Source: Kryptolebias marmoratus (lineage: Eukaryota > Chordata > Actinopteri > Cyprinodontiformes > Rivulidae). Taken from it: a stretch of DNA of 64,000 nt. The translations under genes were made by a program, and so were the position numbers. The notes below the pieces were generated by a model, which did not search any database, had not been told where the DNA came from, and saw only the letters and a program-made list of their open reading frames with translations. This document shows positions 47,701 through 59,660 of the stretch, piece by piece. How positions within the stretch are numbered: position 1 is the first letter of the stretch; each line of letters opens with the position of its first letter. The stretch covers positions 24,428,867 to 24,492,866 of the forward strand of contig NC_051446.1 of the NCBI RefSeq assembly GCF_001649575.2, given 5' to 3'.

Positions 47701-49274
47701 AAGCTGAAGTCTCCAGAGTGTCTCGTGCCTTTAGCTGTCTCCTCAGCGTCCTCGTGCGTCGCTTGAGTTTTAAACATGTTCAGAAAATTTGTGCATAACT
47801 TTCCTCTCAAAAATAGTCACAGAGTCGCCTCCAACCAGAGCGCTAAAACATCAGAGGCATCAGGTGTAAAAACTACGATGATGACAAAGAATAGTTATTG
47901 ATTATTACTTTTACCCTGAAACAGCAACAATTTCTTTTGTCTAACAATAGAGAAAGAAACAGATTCTGTTGTGGGATTTCTGCGTCTTCACCTCCTTGTT
48001 TCCTCCACCTGAGCTGGAAGCGGAGGAGACGAGATAAATCACTTTAACAGAATAAGACATCCTCTCCAAGTAGGTTTCAAACAAGTGCAAATCAACCAGG
48101 ACATTAAGCACAGATGCATCATCTGTAGGTTTTGTTTTTTTTGCATTAGTCAGACAAAAACATAACGAGGTTTATATTTACTTTAAGCTGAATTTACAGA
48201 GTAAGATAATTGCTCTGCATTTCTCAGGTCAGGAGTTGAGAAACTGATTTATTCACTCAGCAATTAGAGAAAAATATAAGCTTTTTGAGTGTCTTAACGT
48301 ACAATTAAAACAACATTTTTTTAGGTTTGATTTGTTTTCTTCCCTTAAATTGTCTGTTTGTGGGCTGAATCTCAGAACCAGAGAGTTAAACAGAATTTAA
48401 ATCTGGATCTTCTTTATGCAACAAATGCTTTTTACAGGCATGATAATTTGATGAAATAGTCAAAAACTGTCAGATTTAAGTCATTCAGGCGAACAGAAGA
48501 ATTTGCATCTCTCAGAGGAAAGGGAAAAAAGGGTTTTTGGTCCTTTCAGCTCTTCGGCTGCTCTCGTGGGCTGCGTTCAGTGTGTTTATTTCCTCTAAAA
48601 TGAGACTTTAGTTGCATCAAATTGGCACAAACTGTGAGTGCTTATTGGTTTTGTCCCTCGTGATGTTTGTGCCACGCTGCAGAGACGTCAGACTGTAACT
48701 CTGATGAGTCTGGCCTGGATTTAATGTTAGTTTGAAACGATTCGAGGAAATGTATTTATTTGGGCCCACGGCAGATGCATGTGGAGGAGAATATTTAGAA
48801 AGTGGCTGTACAAAGAAAGAAGAGCTGCAGTTATTTTGGGTCTTGGATCTGTTGTTTCGCTGTCATGTTGACTCAGAGCTTTTCATCAGTATAAAAACCG
48901 TTAATTATTCCGCTGTCAGTTTATTGTTCCGAACTGTGTTTACTTTGACGATTCCTCTGATTTCCTGTCAGCACAAACAGCAGCTCAGATGTTTCATTTA
49001 TTCACTGAAATGTGCCAGATTTTGTATAATTACTCTTTATTCCCAGATGATGCTCCTCTCTGGCTCAGAGGATCACTTGACTTCCTCTCTACTGATGCTG
49101 ATATTTACAGTAATGAGTGGAAAATGTCGAATACTGTTAATTATTCTCATCACCGGGCCTGAAATTTCATTTGAGCTTTTTGTTTCATGACCCGCCTCAG
49201 CTGGAGTTTTCTGAGCAGGTTAGAACGTAAATTAGGCGAAAAAGAGCATTTCATGCAGAGATCTGAAAGCACAA

Positions 49275-49680
49275 AAGCTGGAACATTCAAAACAGAAGCT
49301 AAAACGCTCAGAAAACGAGCTAAAACGAGCGGAACTGTAGCTAAGACATAGATTAAAGCTAAAATGAGCAAAACTGCAATAAAGCTCCTTTCGGTGCTTC
49401 TAAAAATACCCAGCTAAAATGTAAAATTAGCCAAACTTTAGCTAAAAAATTAATTTAGCAAGACAGTAAAAATCAGCAAAACCATAGTTAGAAGCTAAAA
49501 TGATCAAAACAAAGCTAAAACCTAACATTAACAAAACTGTAGCTAAAATTAACCACACAGCAGCTAAAAGCTAAAATGAGCAAAACTGTAGCTAGAAGCC
49601 AAAAAGACAGCAACTAAAAGCTAAAAGCAGCAAAAGAAGATAAAGACAGAGATTAAACGAGACCAAAGTTTTTGCAGGAA
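49275..49680 (-). repeat. AGCTAAAA-rich array (family II, reverse)
   Basis: Some 15 diverged copies of AGCTAAAATGAGCAAAACTG-type units of about 20-30 bp. Complement of the forward family II tails. Confidence 0.65.
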
Positions 49681-51201
49681 TAAAAAGATCTTTATGTGTT
49701 TCAATGGGTAAAGTATTTGTAAATACAAGTAAATATTAGAAAAAGTACAAATACTAACAGTCAACGCACACTACTACACTAAACAATTAAGGGCCAATAA
49801 AAATGTAACCTACCTTAATCTTTGCAGAAGGAAAAGTCTTTAAAAGAACCAGTAAAGTTTGTGTTGGTGTATTTCTCAGCAAAGACAACAACCTTTGCTT
49901 GTGATTCTCTAGTTTTTCTGTTTTTTGGGACATTTTTAGGTCTCAAATGTTGATCACAAAGACTCTGTCAGAAACAAACAAACAAAACAAAAACGCAGCA
50001 CCTTCCCTCAGGGTTGGGCTGCAGCGACGATGTTTTTGTTTGTAGTTGAGGATGTTTTTATTTTTTTTATATATATTTGATTTGTTGCACTGTTCTAACT
50101 GCAGCAGGTCCCTTTTTAAAGGAACAGTTCAGCTCTTTTAAAGTGGGATTCTGTAGAATGACGAGCTAACGGCTAGTTAAGACCAAAGTGTCATCTTAAA
50201 ACGACTCCATTTCGTCGAGTTTCATGCAAACACTCTTAAACTTAACTTTTACTCTGCAGTTCAGGGTAAAGGAGGCCGACTCTAAAGTGCGTTAAAGATT
50301 TAGGCACTTAGTTTATCATTAAATGTTTAGTTTACAAATTTAAAGCAGCAGTGAGCGTCTCCCTGCAGCAGTGGTTTATTCAGAGGAGAACAAGTCTGGA
50401 AATTGTTCTGACTCGCAGTTAAACAAGTCTGGCGTCTTGGAAGCAAAATATAAAGCTGTACCTCAAGGTTTTTTTTCCCCCGTTCTGTTTATTCACCCAC
50501 ACTTTGATTTTCCTGGTAAAATCGTGTGATTTTAGAGCAGATTTCACACCTTGAAGCTGCGTTAAACCCCCGCTCCGTTCGCTGGAGTTCCCACCTGAGA
50601 CTCAGGCTCAGCCAGAAGAACAAGAGGTCATTCATCTTGCTTCACAGCATCATTATCTGTGGCCAGCACACACACACACACACACACAACATGTCCTGCC
50701 TGGAGACAGCGCTGACATAATTCACAGACAGATAATTTATGCAAAAGCTAATTCATCCTCCTCCAACGTATTTGCAACTGTTCCGTACTCGTTTCCCGTG
50801 TTTCCTGCCTCCGGTTTAGCGGAGCCACGATGGCGCCCGTATGGCTACATAAACACAGACGTTTATATAAGAGACATCCAGACTGAAGAGCGAGGGCAGA
50901 AGCTCTGCTGGCTGATGGAATATTCATGGGTGCTTTTCAAGGGTCACGAGGGGTAAAACAAAGAGGAGACAGATAAAAAAAAAAGGAGGCGGTGACGCAC
51001 TTCTGTTCTCTCGTCCTTTTCACATCTGGTGTTTCCATTTGGCTCCTGAATAATTTGAGAAACGGCAACAGCAGAAAGTGTTGCAGTTTTCTGTCTTTTA
51101 ACCTTCAGTCGAAACAAAGAAAATAACCGTTTCTGGACTCGTGAATACAGACTCACCTGCTGAAAACAGAGATGAGAGGATGAAAGTGTTTATTATCACT
51201 T

Positions 51202-51383
51202 CGAAGGCGGGTGATAATGTTTCTGCATGTGTGTGTGTGTGTGTGTGTGTGTCTGATACCAAAACATCTCATTAATCACTGCACAGGTTTTAATGAAACG
51301 TACAGTAAGTAATCATGAGATGTACATTGACAACTGAAAACTCTGAAATGAGAGGCGGTGGGCGATATGCATTCCTCCAACGC
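51202..51383 (+). repeat. YY1-motif dispersed repeat (family I), internally deleted copy with (GT)n
   Basis: Starts GGTGATAATGTTTCTGC and ends GGTGGGCGATATGCATTCCT. It therefore has both family ends in 180 bp, with the middle (including the core) lost and a GT tract (about 51229-51252) in the head. Confidence 0.75.
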
Positions 51384-51686
51384 CTTAAATTTACTTTATT
51401 TCTTCTTAACTCGTGAGGATTTTTAGTAAATATAAGATGACTAATTTAAGAACAATTTCTTCTTTTTTATCTAAGCACTGCACAGGAGAATCTCCTTCCT
51501 CTGGTAGAAAAAAGTAACTTTTTGATGAGTTACTTTTTACTTGTGTAGATTGTTATAATGGTATTTTTGCTTGCATTTGAGTAAAATTTGAACAGAGTAT
51601 CTGTAGTTATTCCTGTGCAGTTCAGCAAATAATAAAAGTTAAAAATGATTTGTTCAACTAAAACATTTTTGATTTAAAAACATTAT

Positions 51687-52061
51687 TGTCAGGCAATGTG
51701 GGAAAGGAGGTGAACTCGGAGTGCAGACTCATATTATAAAGAAATATAATTTATAACAAACAAAAACAAAAGGCTGACATGGAAGCAAAATAAGAAACTT
51801 AGGACAACAAGGCGTGGCGCAAAAACATGATACAGGTAACCAGTAGTAATGATTCAGAGATGACCGGGTTTTTAAACGCAGAGGGTGACAGATAAGTGGG
51901 CACAGGTGAGTGATGACAATTACCGGCAGGTGGAGGTGGGCGTGGCAGGAGACCGAGTGAGTGACAGCTGGGGAGGAGCGGATGATAACAAAACACAGAC
52001 ATGAAAGACAAAGATGCAGAAACAGAAAACTAAGACATGAAACAAAACCCAAATCCCGACA
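51687..52061. mobile_element. 375-bp TGTCAGG...CGACA element (solo LTR or MITE)
   Basis: Begins TGTCAGG and ends CCCGACA (inverted ends), flanked by ATTAT (51682-51686) and ATCAT (52062-52066), a near-perfect 5-bp target duplication. TG...CA ends plus a 5-bp duplication suggest a solo LTR. The tail ACATGAAACAAAACCCAAAT occurs in common fish repeats. Confidence 0.6.
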
Positions 52062-53028
52062 ATCATAAGGTTTGAATTTTACCAGCTTGATCTGTTACAT
52101 GCAGAAGTCGTTACAGATTTTTATTTAATGACCCACACAGAGACAAACTTTGTCGGCTCAGATTTCCCGACTTTCTGACCCACAGAGAGGTGCTAACAAA
52201 TGGCCGTCAGGTTAATCTCACCCCTCTCATTTTGTTTTTTATATAACTGTGGTGAAATAGGACGTTTGTGGGTTTAAGGCAGTGGCCGCTCAGTTTTTTT
52301 TTTTTTCGTTTCTCCTGCTTCTAAAAAAGCCACGGGTGGCCCACCTGCATCACCGCTCGGTCTGATTTAGAGTTCCTGCTTCAGATGAGTCACCTCCCTG
52401 AAAATAAAGCTTTTTCAAACTCTTCTTTGCTGCTTTTAAAGGCAACAAAGTCACACCTCCCACCTCAGCGTCCCGTCTGTTTTCATTGTTCGGCAGCAAC
52501 CCCACTGATCAGGAGCAGAGCTGAGCTACGATGAGTTGTTTGTTACGAAACCTCGGGCACCGTGAGACGACTGATGACATAACTGTTGGAGGACACCTGG
52601 TTGCTGAGGAGACTGAAACAAAGTGATGTAACAGGACTGTAATGTGACCACTAACTCCTGCAGCCCACTCACAGCGCCGTGGAGGCAGAATCTGGTGGAA
52701 TACGTTACGATGAGGGTCTAAAGTGCAGCAGACAGTTTGAATAAAAACGAGGATCAGTCCTGGTTTAAGTCTGTGTCAGGATCTCCGGGGCTTCTCTTTT
52801 TTTGTGTCTCAGGGAAACCAGGTTACCCACTCGCTCTTCGCTCGTTACCGGACTGCTCCAGCTCCCTCCGGTGCGTCTAAAAATACCCAGCATGCTCTGA
52901 AAATGCTCTACCTGTGTTTGGTACGAAAAAAACGCTGTTGACGTCTTCAAAAATGATTCTGATGCTGCAGCTAAATCCGTCTCAAGCTGTTTTCATCTGC
53001 ATCGGCTCATAAACACTTTAAAATTAAA

Positions 53029-53275
53029 GGCCTAGCATTCGTCGAGGGAATGCTTTTCGCCCGCCACCTTTCATGAGAAGAGTTTCAGACTAAGATCATT
53101 TTATGTTGGGAAACGATGGAGCTGTAGCTGCTTTGGTTAAACCTTAAAACAATGTGTGGGATGACTCTCTGCCACTTTAATTGCAGCTCAGTATCTGTAA
53201 ATTTGACTGAGTCAGCTGGATGTGGCGGCCATCTTGACTCCAAAGGTTAATCAGTGGTAGGCGTTCATCAAATTC
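53029..53275 (-). repeat. YY1-motif dispersed repeat (family I), reverse copy
   Basis: CCTAGCATTCGTCGAGGGAA end, TTTCATGAGAAGAGTTTCAG, GGATGACTCTCTGCCAC, GGCGGCCATCTT (53224-53235), AGGTTAATCAGTGGTAG. Confidence 0.85.
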
Positions 53276-53575
53276 AAGTTTTAATAAAATTTAAAACTAG
53301 ATCTCAGCCTATAATTGTCTCAATTATTGCTCAAAACTATTTGTAGAATATTGTGAATTTAGTAACACTGATTTAAACCCATTGATATTAACTGTGGGTG
53401 ACATTTTTGTTCTCTGGGTCCAGTAAATACGACCGGTGTCTGTAAATATGTCATCCAGGGCTGATTTATCATTTATCAGAACCAAGATCTCTCTTTCTGT
53501 CTGGACTCGGACCTGACTAACAACCTGTCAGCAAACTGACCAAGGATACAAAGACGGATTCTGTCTGTGTGCAGC

Positions 53576-53615
53576 CGGGCCGGGCCGGGCCGGGCCGGGC
53601 CGGGCCGGGCCGGGC
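53576..53615. repeat. (CGGGC)8 pentanucleotide repeat
   Basis: Eight perfect five-base units of pure G+C in otherwise ordinary DNA. Translated in a minus frame it would give a Gly/Pro/Ala/Arg-rich stretch, but there is no gene. Confidence 0.97.
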
Positions 53616-53819
53616 CCAGCGCATGGATTTCCAGTAAATATTGGTGTGAGGAGCAGCTTCTGTTTGTGTTCTGAGAGCTGCTTCACGGGTCGACTCCTGC
53701 AGGACTTTACCTCAGCGTCTCCTGACGAGAGCAATCCCAGCATGCAATGTTCTTTTCCCAACTGAATGCTGATTCAACTTTCACACTGTTTCTTTACAAT
53801 CTAACTCCTTCTGCAGACT

Positions 53820-54215
53820 CTGTTGCCGTTTCAGACGTTCATATATCAAACTGTCCGGCTCATCCAGGAGATGGGTAATCTGGTTTTTCTACTTTTCAAC
53901 ATATTTAACTTTATTTACAAATATTAACCCCTCAGAGTTACATTAAGATCTTTAGTTTCTTCAGTTCCTTCTCTGAAATCTGCTTCAGCATCTCTGCTTT
54001 TGTCTTCTTAGGATACTTTTAGCCAATCTGCTTCCGTTTGCTTTTAGTTAACCTTTTGGTAGTTTTAGCTTTCAGCTAGCATTCTGCTACTTTTAGCTTT
54101 TAGTTACTTTTTTGTTACTTTTAGCTTTTAGCTAGTGTTCTGCCTCTTAGCTTTAAGAACTCAGTTTCAGCTTCTTTAGCAAATTTCAGCAACGTTTTGT
54201 TAATATTTACTGAAA
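53820..54215 (+). repeat. AGCTTTTAG-type dispersed repeat (family II), long forward copy
   Basis: Head ATATATCAAACTGTCCGGCT then CATCCAGGAGATGG, middle TTCTCTGAAATCTGCTTCAG, and six TTTTAGCTTTTAG-type words. The fullest copy of the family in the window. Confidence 0.75.
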
Positions 54216-54924
54216 TATTCCCATTAAAAAAAAATCTATTTCTACTTTTTTCCTTTCCTTTTTTTTCCAAATCTGACCAGAAGAGATAATCATCCCGGAA
54301 ACCTCCTTTCACCTGGAGTTCACGGCTCCAGGTCAGAAACTGGTTCTCTGAGGTTCTGTGAGGTTCTTCTTATTTCATATAATTTCTGCTCAGGACTTTG
54401 AGAGCTGATCGCTTCATCAGAACACCTGCTGTGAGACTGAGAAAAAATGATCCCAGCGCTTCCAGCCCGTGTGATCCATCCTGCTGCAGCCTCCTTTTCT
54501 GACGCTCCCGGTGCCTTTTAGGGAAGATGATAAAGGCTGAAGGAGAGCTGCAGCTGTGCAAACCTTCCCCAGATGAGGCTGCTCGGCTTTTGTTAGCGAG
54601 GATGGGCGAGTCGTGTGACGTGCGCAGTAACACATGAACTGGAACATACAGGCTCTAACAAGCCTGGTGTCTGGTAATTGGCTGTCAGATCCAGCTCTTC
54701 TGCATGCTTTTTACCAGCCTGGATTCATCTCTGCTGCTCCTGCAGCTGGACTCAGATCTGCTGTTTTATGAAGCGTCGAGTCCCCTCAGGTCTGCCGTGT
54801 CACCCGCTTACATTAAATCCTCTCATCTCTTTGTTTGTGTCGTTCTGTCGGCAAATCATTTTCTTTACTGACTGCACAACTTTTACAGTATTTAAAGCAA
54901 TAAACACTGTCTAAGTGTTTAAAA

Positions 54925-55985
54925 CTTTTAGACTAATATCATCTTATGTTGAGAAATTACAATATTATGGCAGTTTTGGTCAAATCTTGAAAAAAAAAAT
55001 TTATATAACAAGATCCTGTGTGATCTATTAGTCAATCCCTCCAGGATTTCGCGGGCATTTTTTGTGATTGTTGCGGCTAAAATGCCTGATTTCGCAGGGC
55101 ATTTTCCTAAAAGTTGCAATTTTTTTTTTACTAAAATCTATAAAAAAAAACATAAATTTTAATATATAAACCATAAATACTTCCTAGTTTCGTAAGATAA
55201 TTCCCAAGAAACATTGACATTCTCAAAAGGTGCTTTATTTGAGAACTTTGATAGCTTCTAAACTGACATTCATGAGCATTTCTGGATTGTCCCTGGTCTG
55301 CAGCTCTCCTCACATGTTTTGCAGACACAAAGTGTTTGTCGATGCGTTTATGTTCCATGATNNNNNNNNNNNNNNNNNNNNNNNNNNNNNNNNNNNNNGC
55401 ACATTTTGGCTTCGGTCGCTGCTCCTGCACGCTCCGGGCATTCTGATGTTAACAGGAAGTGACGTCACGTGTCTTCTTCCTGAGTTATTTGGGGTTATTT
55501 TGTATTCCACGCTACACAAACCCACAAAGAAGAGACTAGACCGCAGAAACGGTGGCGAATCCCTTTAGAAACAATAAATATTAGGTTGAAGTTGCGGTGT
55601 TTTGGGCAAAGTTGCAAAACGTTGCGATTTCGCGGGGTTTGCTTGATTTTGCGTTAATAGTTGCGATCGCAACATCGCGAAATCCTGGAGGGTCTGATTA
55701 ATGCTTAGAGTATGTGTTAAGGATGACTCTCAGCTACAACCTCACAAAAAAGTTACAGCCATGTTTGTGTTTGCTAACGTGGTTTAGCTTAGGCAGCCAT
55801 CTTAAATCAATATCTCTAAAATTTACTGAGTTACAGCCATTTTTGCGCAGGCTAAAGTGGATTAAATCATGAATTGGGTTGACTCTGAATTTGAACATCC
55901 AATGATTACTTTCTGAAAGTTTCATTAAAATTTTTCCAATGGTTGCTGTGATATTTTGCTAACAGGCAAACAGGCTTAACTCCAA
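54925..55985 (-). repeat. YY1-motif dispersed repeat (family I), reverse copy split by an insertion
   Basis: Left part 54925-55036 (TAATATCATCTTATGTTGAG to GATCTATTAGTCAAT), right part 55693-55985 (ATGCTTAGAGTATGTG, GGATGACTCTCAGCTACAAC to ATATTTTGCTAACAGGC). The two halves join without loss around the inserted element. Confidence 0.85.
55037..55692. mobile_element. 656-bp inverted-repeat element nested in family I (contains 37-N gap)
   Basis: 17-bp perfect terminal inverted repeats (CCCTCCAGGATTTCGCG at the left, its complement at the right). No transposase frame. N from 55362 to 55398. Contains TGACGTCACGTG (55460-55471). Probably a hAT-like MITE; the target duplication is too worn to prove it. 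Confidence 0.85.
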
Positions 55986-55989
55986 CAGT

Positions 55990-56295
55990 TAATGCCAACG
56001 TTTTAGGACAAGATCTTGTGCACGGTGTTATCACTCAAAACATGTGTTGGGGATTACTCTCAGCTACAACCACACCAAATTTTAGGTCATTATCTGTAAA
56101 ATCGACTGAATTATAGCCATTTTTCTGTTTATTAAGTTCAGTTGGCTGTGGTGGCCATCTTGTGTCGATTTGACTCAAAAAGTTAAACAGTTGTAGATGT
56201 TAATCGGATAAATATTTCCTGAAAGTTTCATCAAAATCTGCCCATTGGTTCATAAGATAGACCGAGGCAAAAACATTACCGTCCACCTTCGCCTG
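55990..56295 (-). repeat. YY1-motif dispersed repeat (family I), reverse copy
   Basis: AGGACAAGATCTTGTGCACG, GGGATTACTCTCAGCTACAA, GGTGGCCATCTT (56150-56161), CTGAAAGTTTCATCAAAATC, GTCCACCTTCGCC. Directly follows the split copy, head to tail. Confidence 0.85.
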
Positions 56296-58127
56296 TCAGC
56301 GTTGGGCGATAACGAAATCCAGGTTTGAAGAATTTGTCCATTTTTTTCCACATTTTCCTTGAAAAACTGTCCTCCCGTTTGTCGGATCGTGAACGATAAG
56401 ATCTGCTCAACGTGTAAAAACTTGTCAGCACAGACTCTTGGTTACATAACGTTAAAAAGAAGCAGTGTGACTGATGCATGCACATCTTGAGTCCTGCTAC
56501 TTTATTAGCGCAACACTCCTCCTCAACTATTTAACAAATACATTTAGTTCGAGAAAACAGAGAAGAGCTGCTGATATTTACACGTCACTCGAGAAACAGC
56601 TGTCTGACATTTAATCATCCAAAAGTAGGTGAGGGCCCAGAGCTCCTACAACTTAATGCTCTGAGATAAAAAGGAAAGCATTAAAGCTGGTGCCAGAGGC
56701 TCATTGTCACCATGGTAACCCGTGTCTGTCACTCCCTGACTGCCCAGTTAATGAGAGGCAGACTGAAAAGTGAGCCTCAGGCAAACGGTCGCTGTGTGAA
56801 AACTGAAAGTCGGATCTGTGAGAGACCGAAGACTCTGATGGTCGCACACGTAGACTTTTATGTTTCTGCTGCGTTTTATTTAGCAGACATGAAGGATTAA
56901 AACAAAAAACACGAGCCTTCACTTTGAGTTTTTTTTGGAAATTATAATCTTGAATATAACTGAAGTCTGTGCAGGTTTGGCCGTGCACTCTCTGCACTCT
57001 CAGGGGATTTGAGAGAAAGCTGTAAGTCCTATATTTGTGAGAGACACACTGGGTGAAAGACGACAAAAATATCTACATTTTAATGTAATGATTTGTATAC
57101 ATACCAAAAAGAGTTGTAGGCGTAGGAAGAGTTTGCTTGTAAATGTTTTGAAATTTTTAGAGAGTTTGAAAGTTGACATCAACTGTAGGTTGAACATTTG
57201 TGGAAAAACTAAAAAAAAATCATACAAATTTAAAATGCCACTGTGTTAAAACCTTTAAAGATATCCAAATGTCAGTCCAGACATGTGAAGTCCAACTTTC
57301 TGGACTTTGAACGATGTTTCTGCTGCGAAGGAAGTCCGAGCTGTTGGACCTCCAGAGAGGGCTGGCTTTGAATTTTATTAACCAAATTATTATTAATTTA
57401 TTAAACAAAAACCCATTAAACCGGAACTGACCAGAGGAGTTACGAGAGAGGATCTGACAGAAAGTGTGTCTGCTGGGAGGGTTGAGTTAATGAGCGAACA
57501 GGAGAAGGGAGGCGAATCTGCAGCCATGGAAGAATAAAACCTAAAACTTCCAGACTGGACAGATTACAGACAGCTAAGAAAACCCAAACACTGGCTGAAA
57601 TTAATACAGAAACATGCTGAAAATGTTGATACATTAACTGAACAACAGAAAACAAATCAAAGAACCACAAACCGTCACACATCACGTCACTTATTTCTCA
57701 TTTTAGGAGCCTAAAGTTGACACAGAAGGAAATCTGGTCATGGTTTTCATGCTGTAGATGAATTTTGGATGTGACGGTTGTTTGTCTACTCATTGTTGTT
57801 GTAGCTTTTCATATCTTCATGCTCTCTTAGTTTTGTCTGGTGCTGGTTCACTCAGACGTGTTTATGTTTGTCGGTGTCAGACTATGAGCAAAGTGCTGAT
57901 GCGACGATCCCATCAGCCTCGGTCTTTTCCACATGGCTGCATTGATGCCCTCAGGATGAATTTAGTGTTAGATTTTTACTGACCTCCACTCCATGTCAGT
58001 TTCATCATTTCCTCAGGCGTCCTGAAACCAATAAATCAGAGCTGAAGCTAACAGCTGGCTTAGTTTCAGCTGATGGGCAAAAAAATGGGCGAAGAATCAG
58101 TACAGCTTGAAAAATTTGAATATTTAT

Positions 58128-58425
58128 GGCCTCCTGCTGAAGGTGAAGATGGAGTGATAATGCTTTGCAAAATACCACTGAACCACTGGATAGATTTAAA
58201 TAAAACTCTCAGAAAGTAATCACTGGATGTACATCTACAGCTGGTTAACTTTTGGAGCCAACCCAATTCAAGATGGCCACCGCAGCCAATCACAAAATGG
58301 CTACAGTTAAGCCAATCTTACAGATACTGACCTAAAATTTGCTGTAATTGGAGCTGAGACTTATCCTAAACCCTCCAAGTGCTATTCATTGAACAAGATA
58401 TTTGCTTAAAACTTTAGCATTAATT
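58128..58425 (+). repeat. YY1-motif dispersed repeat (family I), forward copy
   Basis: GAGTGATAATGCTTTGC, TAACTTTTGGAGCCAACCCA, AAGATGGCCACC (58270-58281), CAGATACTGACCTAAAATTT, GGAGCTGAGACTTATCC. Confidence 0.85.
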
Positions 58426-58433
58426 GGAGTCTA

Positions 58434-58801
58434 AGCTGTTTGTCTGTTAGCAAAATATCTTATGAGCCACAGGGCAGATTTTAGCAAAACTCAAAGCAAT
58501 CATACGATGTTTGTCTGCAACAAATTCAAATTCAGAGTCAACCACCACAGTTAATCTACATAAAAATGGCTGCAACTCAGTGAATTTTACAGATATTGAG
58601 CTAGAATTTGGTGTGGTAGTAGCTGAGAGTCCTCCTTAACACATACTCCAAGCACTAACAGATCAAGCAAAAGATTAAAATGTTGCACGCGACTACGCAT
58701 CGTGTGATTTTCAAGGTTTGACCAAAACGGCTACAATTTAATCATTTCTCAACCTGACAGGTGGTGGGCGATATGCATTCCTTCTAAGAATGCTAGGCTT
58801 T
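58434..58801 (+). repeat. YY1-motif dispersed repeat (family I), near full-length forward copy
   Basis: CTGTTAGCAAAATATCTTAT at the left through GGTAGTAGCTGAGAGTCCTC and ACACATACTCCAAGCAC to GGTGGGCGATATGCATTCCT and GAATGCTAGG. Best view of the right half. The YY1 core is deleted. Confidence 0.85.
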
Positions 58802-59379
58802 TAATTTAGTTATGTTTTGTCCTCATTCAGTTTTAGAGCATTTAGTTGTTTTTATTGAGGTTAGTGTGTATGCATGTCCTCCCAGAGAACGTTTGTGTGA
58901 ACGAGGAGAAGGCTAAGCGGCTTCGTCCTCTGCCAAGGACTGTGACTTCCATTAAAATAATGCACTGACGCCGTGACAAAGGCCGCGTGTGCACGCACTT
59001 TGAGCGGACACGCCTGCGCACTCTGTGTTGTTGTTTGTGCCACCTGAGCGAGCAGACGTGAGGCGTAGTCTGCCTCCACGCCGCGCTGCTCGGGTTTATC
59101 CAGGACTTACTCACACATCGTCTGGTCTCATCCAGCAGCAACCAGCAGCATCGTTAATTAATCACCAGCCTCTGATCGTCACATCAGCACTCAGAGCCAA
59201 TTAAACACTTGTTTATATTTTCTGTCTTCAGCAGGCTGGAATAGATCCTAATGTCCTGTAATGAGAATCGCTGGGATTAGGCTAAACTTCTTTTCCACAT
59301 TTGTGCAGCAGAGCTTTGTGTTGGGTTCTGCTGGAACTGAAGTTTGGAATCTAAACATGTCAGAAAGGTGCTTAAATTA

Positions 59380-59660
59380 AAGTACTTCCTTGATTTTAAT
59401 GTTTTTCTCTTCAGCTTACTTTCTCAATTGTCTTTTTATGCAACATGTAGTTTTTAGCTAAGGTTCTGTTACTTTCAGCTAGTGTTTTGCTGATAGATTA
59501 AGCTACCCTTTTGATACTTTTATCTTTCCCCTTAGCTTCATTTAGCCTTTAGCTAGTCGTTTGCAACAGTTAGCTTTTAGCTGGTGTTGTGCGTCTTTTA
59601 GCTTTAATCACTCAGTTTTAGCCTCTTTAGTAAATTTTGCTGTATTTTCACAAAAACTGC
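59380..59660 (+). repeat. AGCTTTTAG-type dispersed repeat (family II), forward copy
   Basis: TTTTAGCTAAGGTTCTGTTA, TTTCAGCTAGTGTTTTGC, TTAGCTTTTAGCTGGTGTTG, then CACTCAGTTTTAGCCTCTTT. Confidence 0.7.

Larger units (their letters stand above)
47701..51680. other. noncoding sequence, no gene recognised
   Basis: AT-rich. The 152-codon plus-strand frame at 48732-49190 matches no family I know and lacks a gene context. A CA tract lies at about 50667-50687. Confidence 0.5.

Noticed and set aside
48732..49190. 152-codon plus-strand open frame rich in Leu, Ile and Ser
   Set aside because: Resembles no known membrane protein; hydrophobicity follows from T-rich DNA; no promoter or splice signals tied to it.
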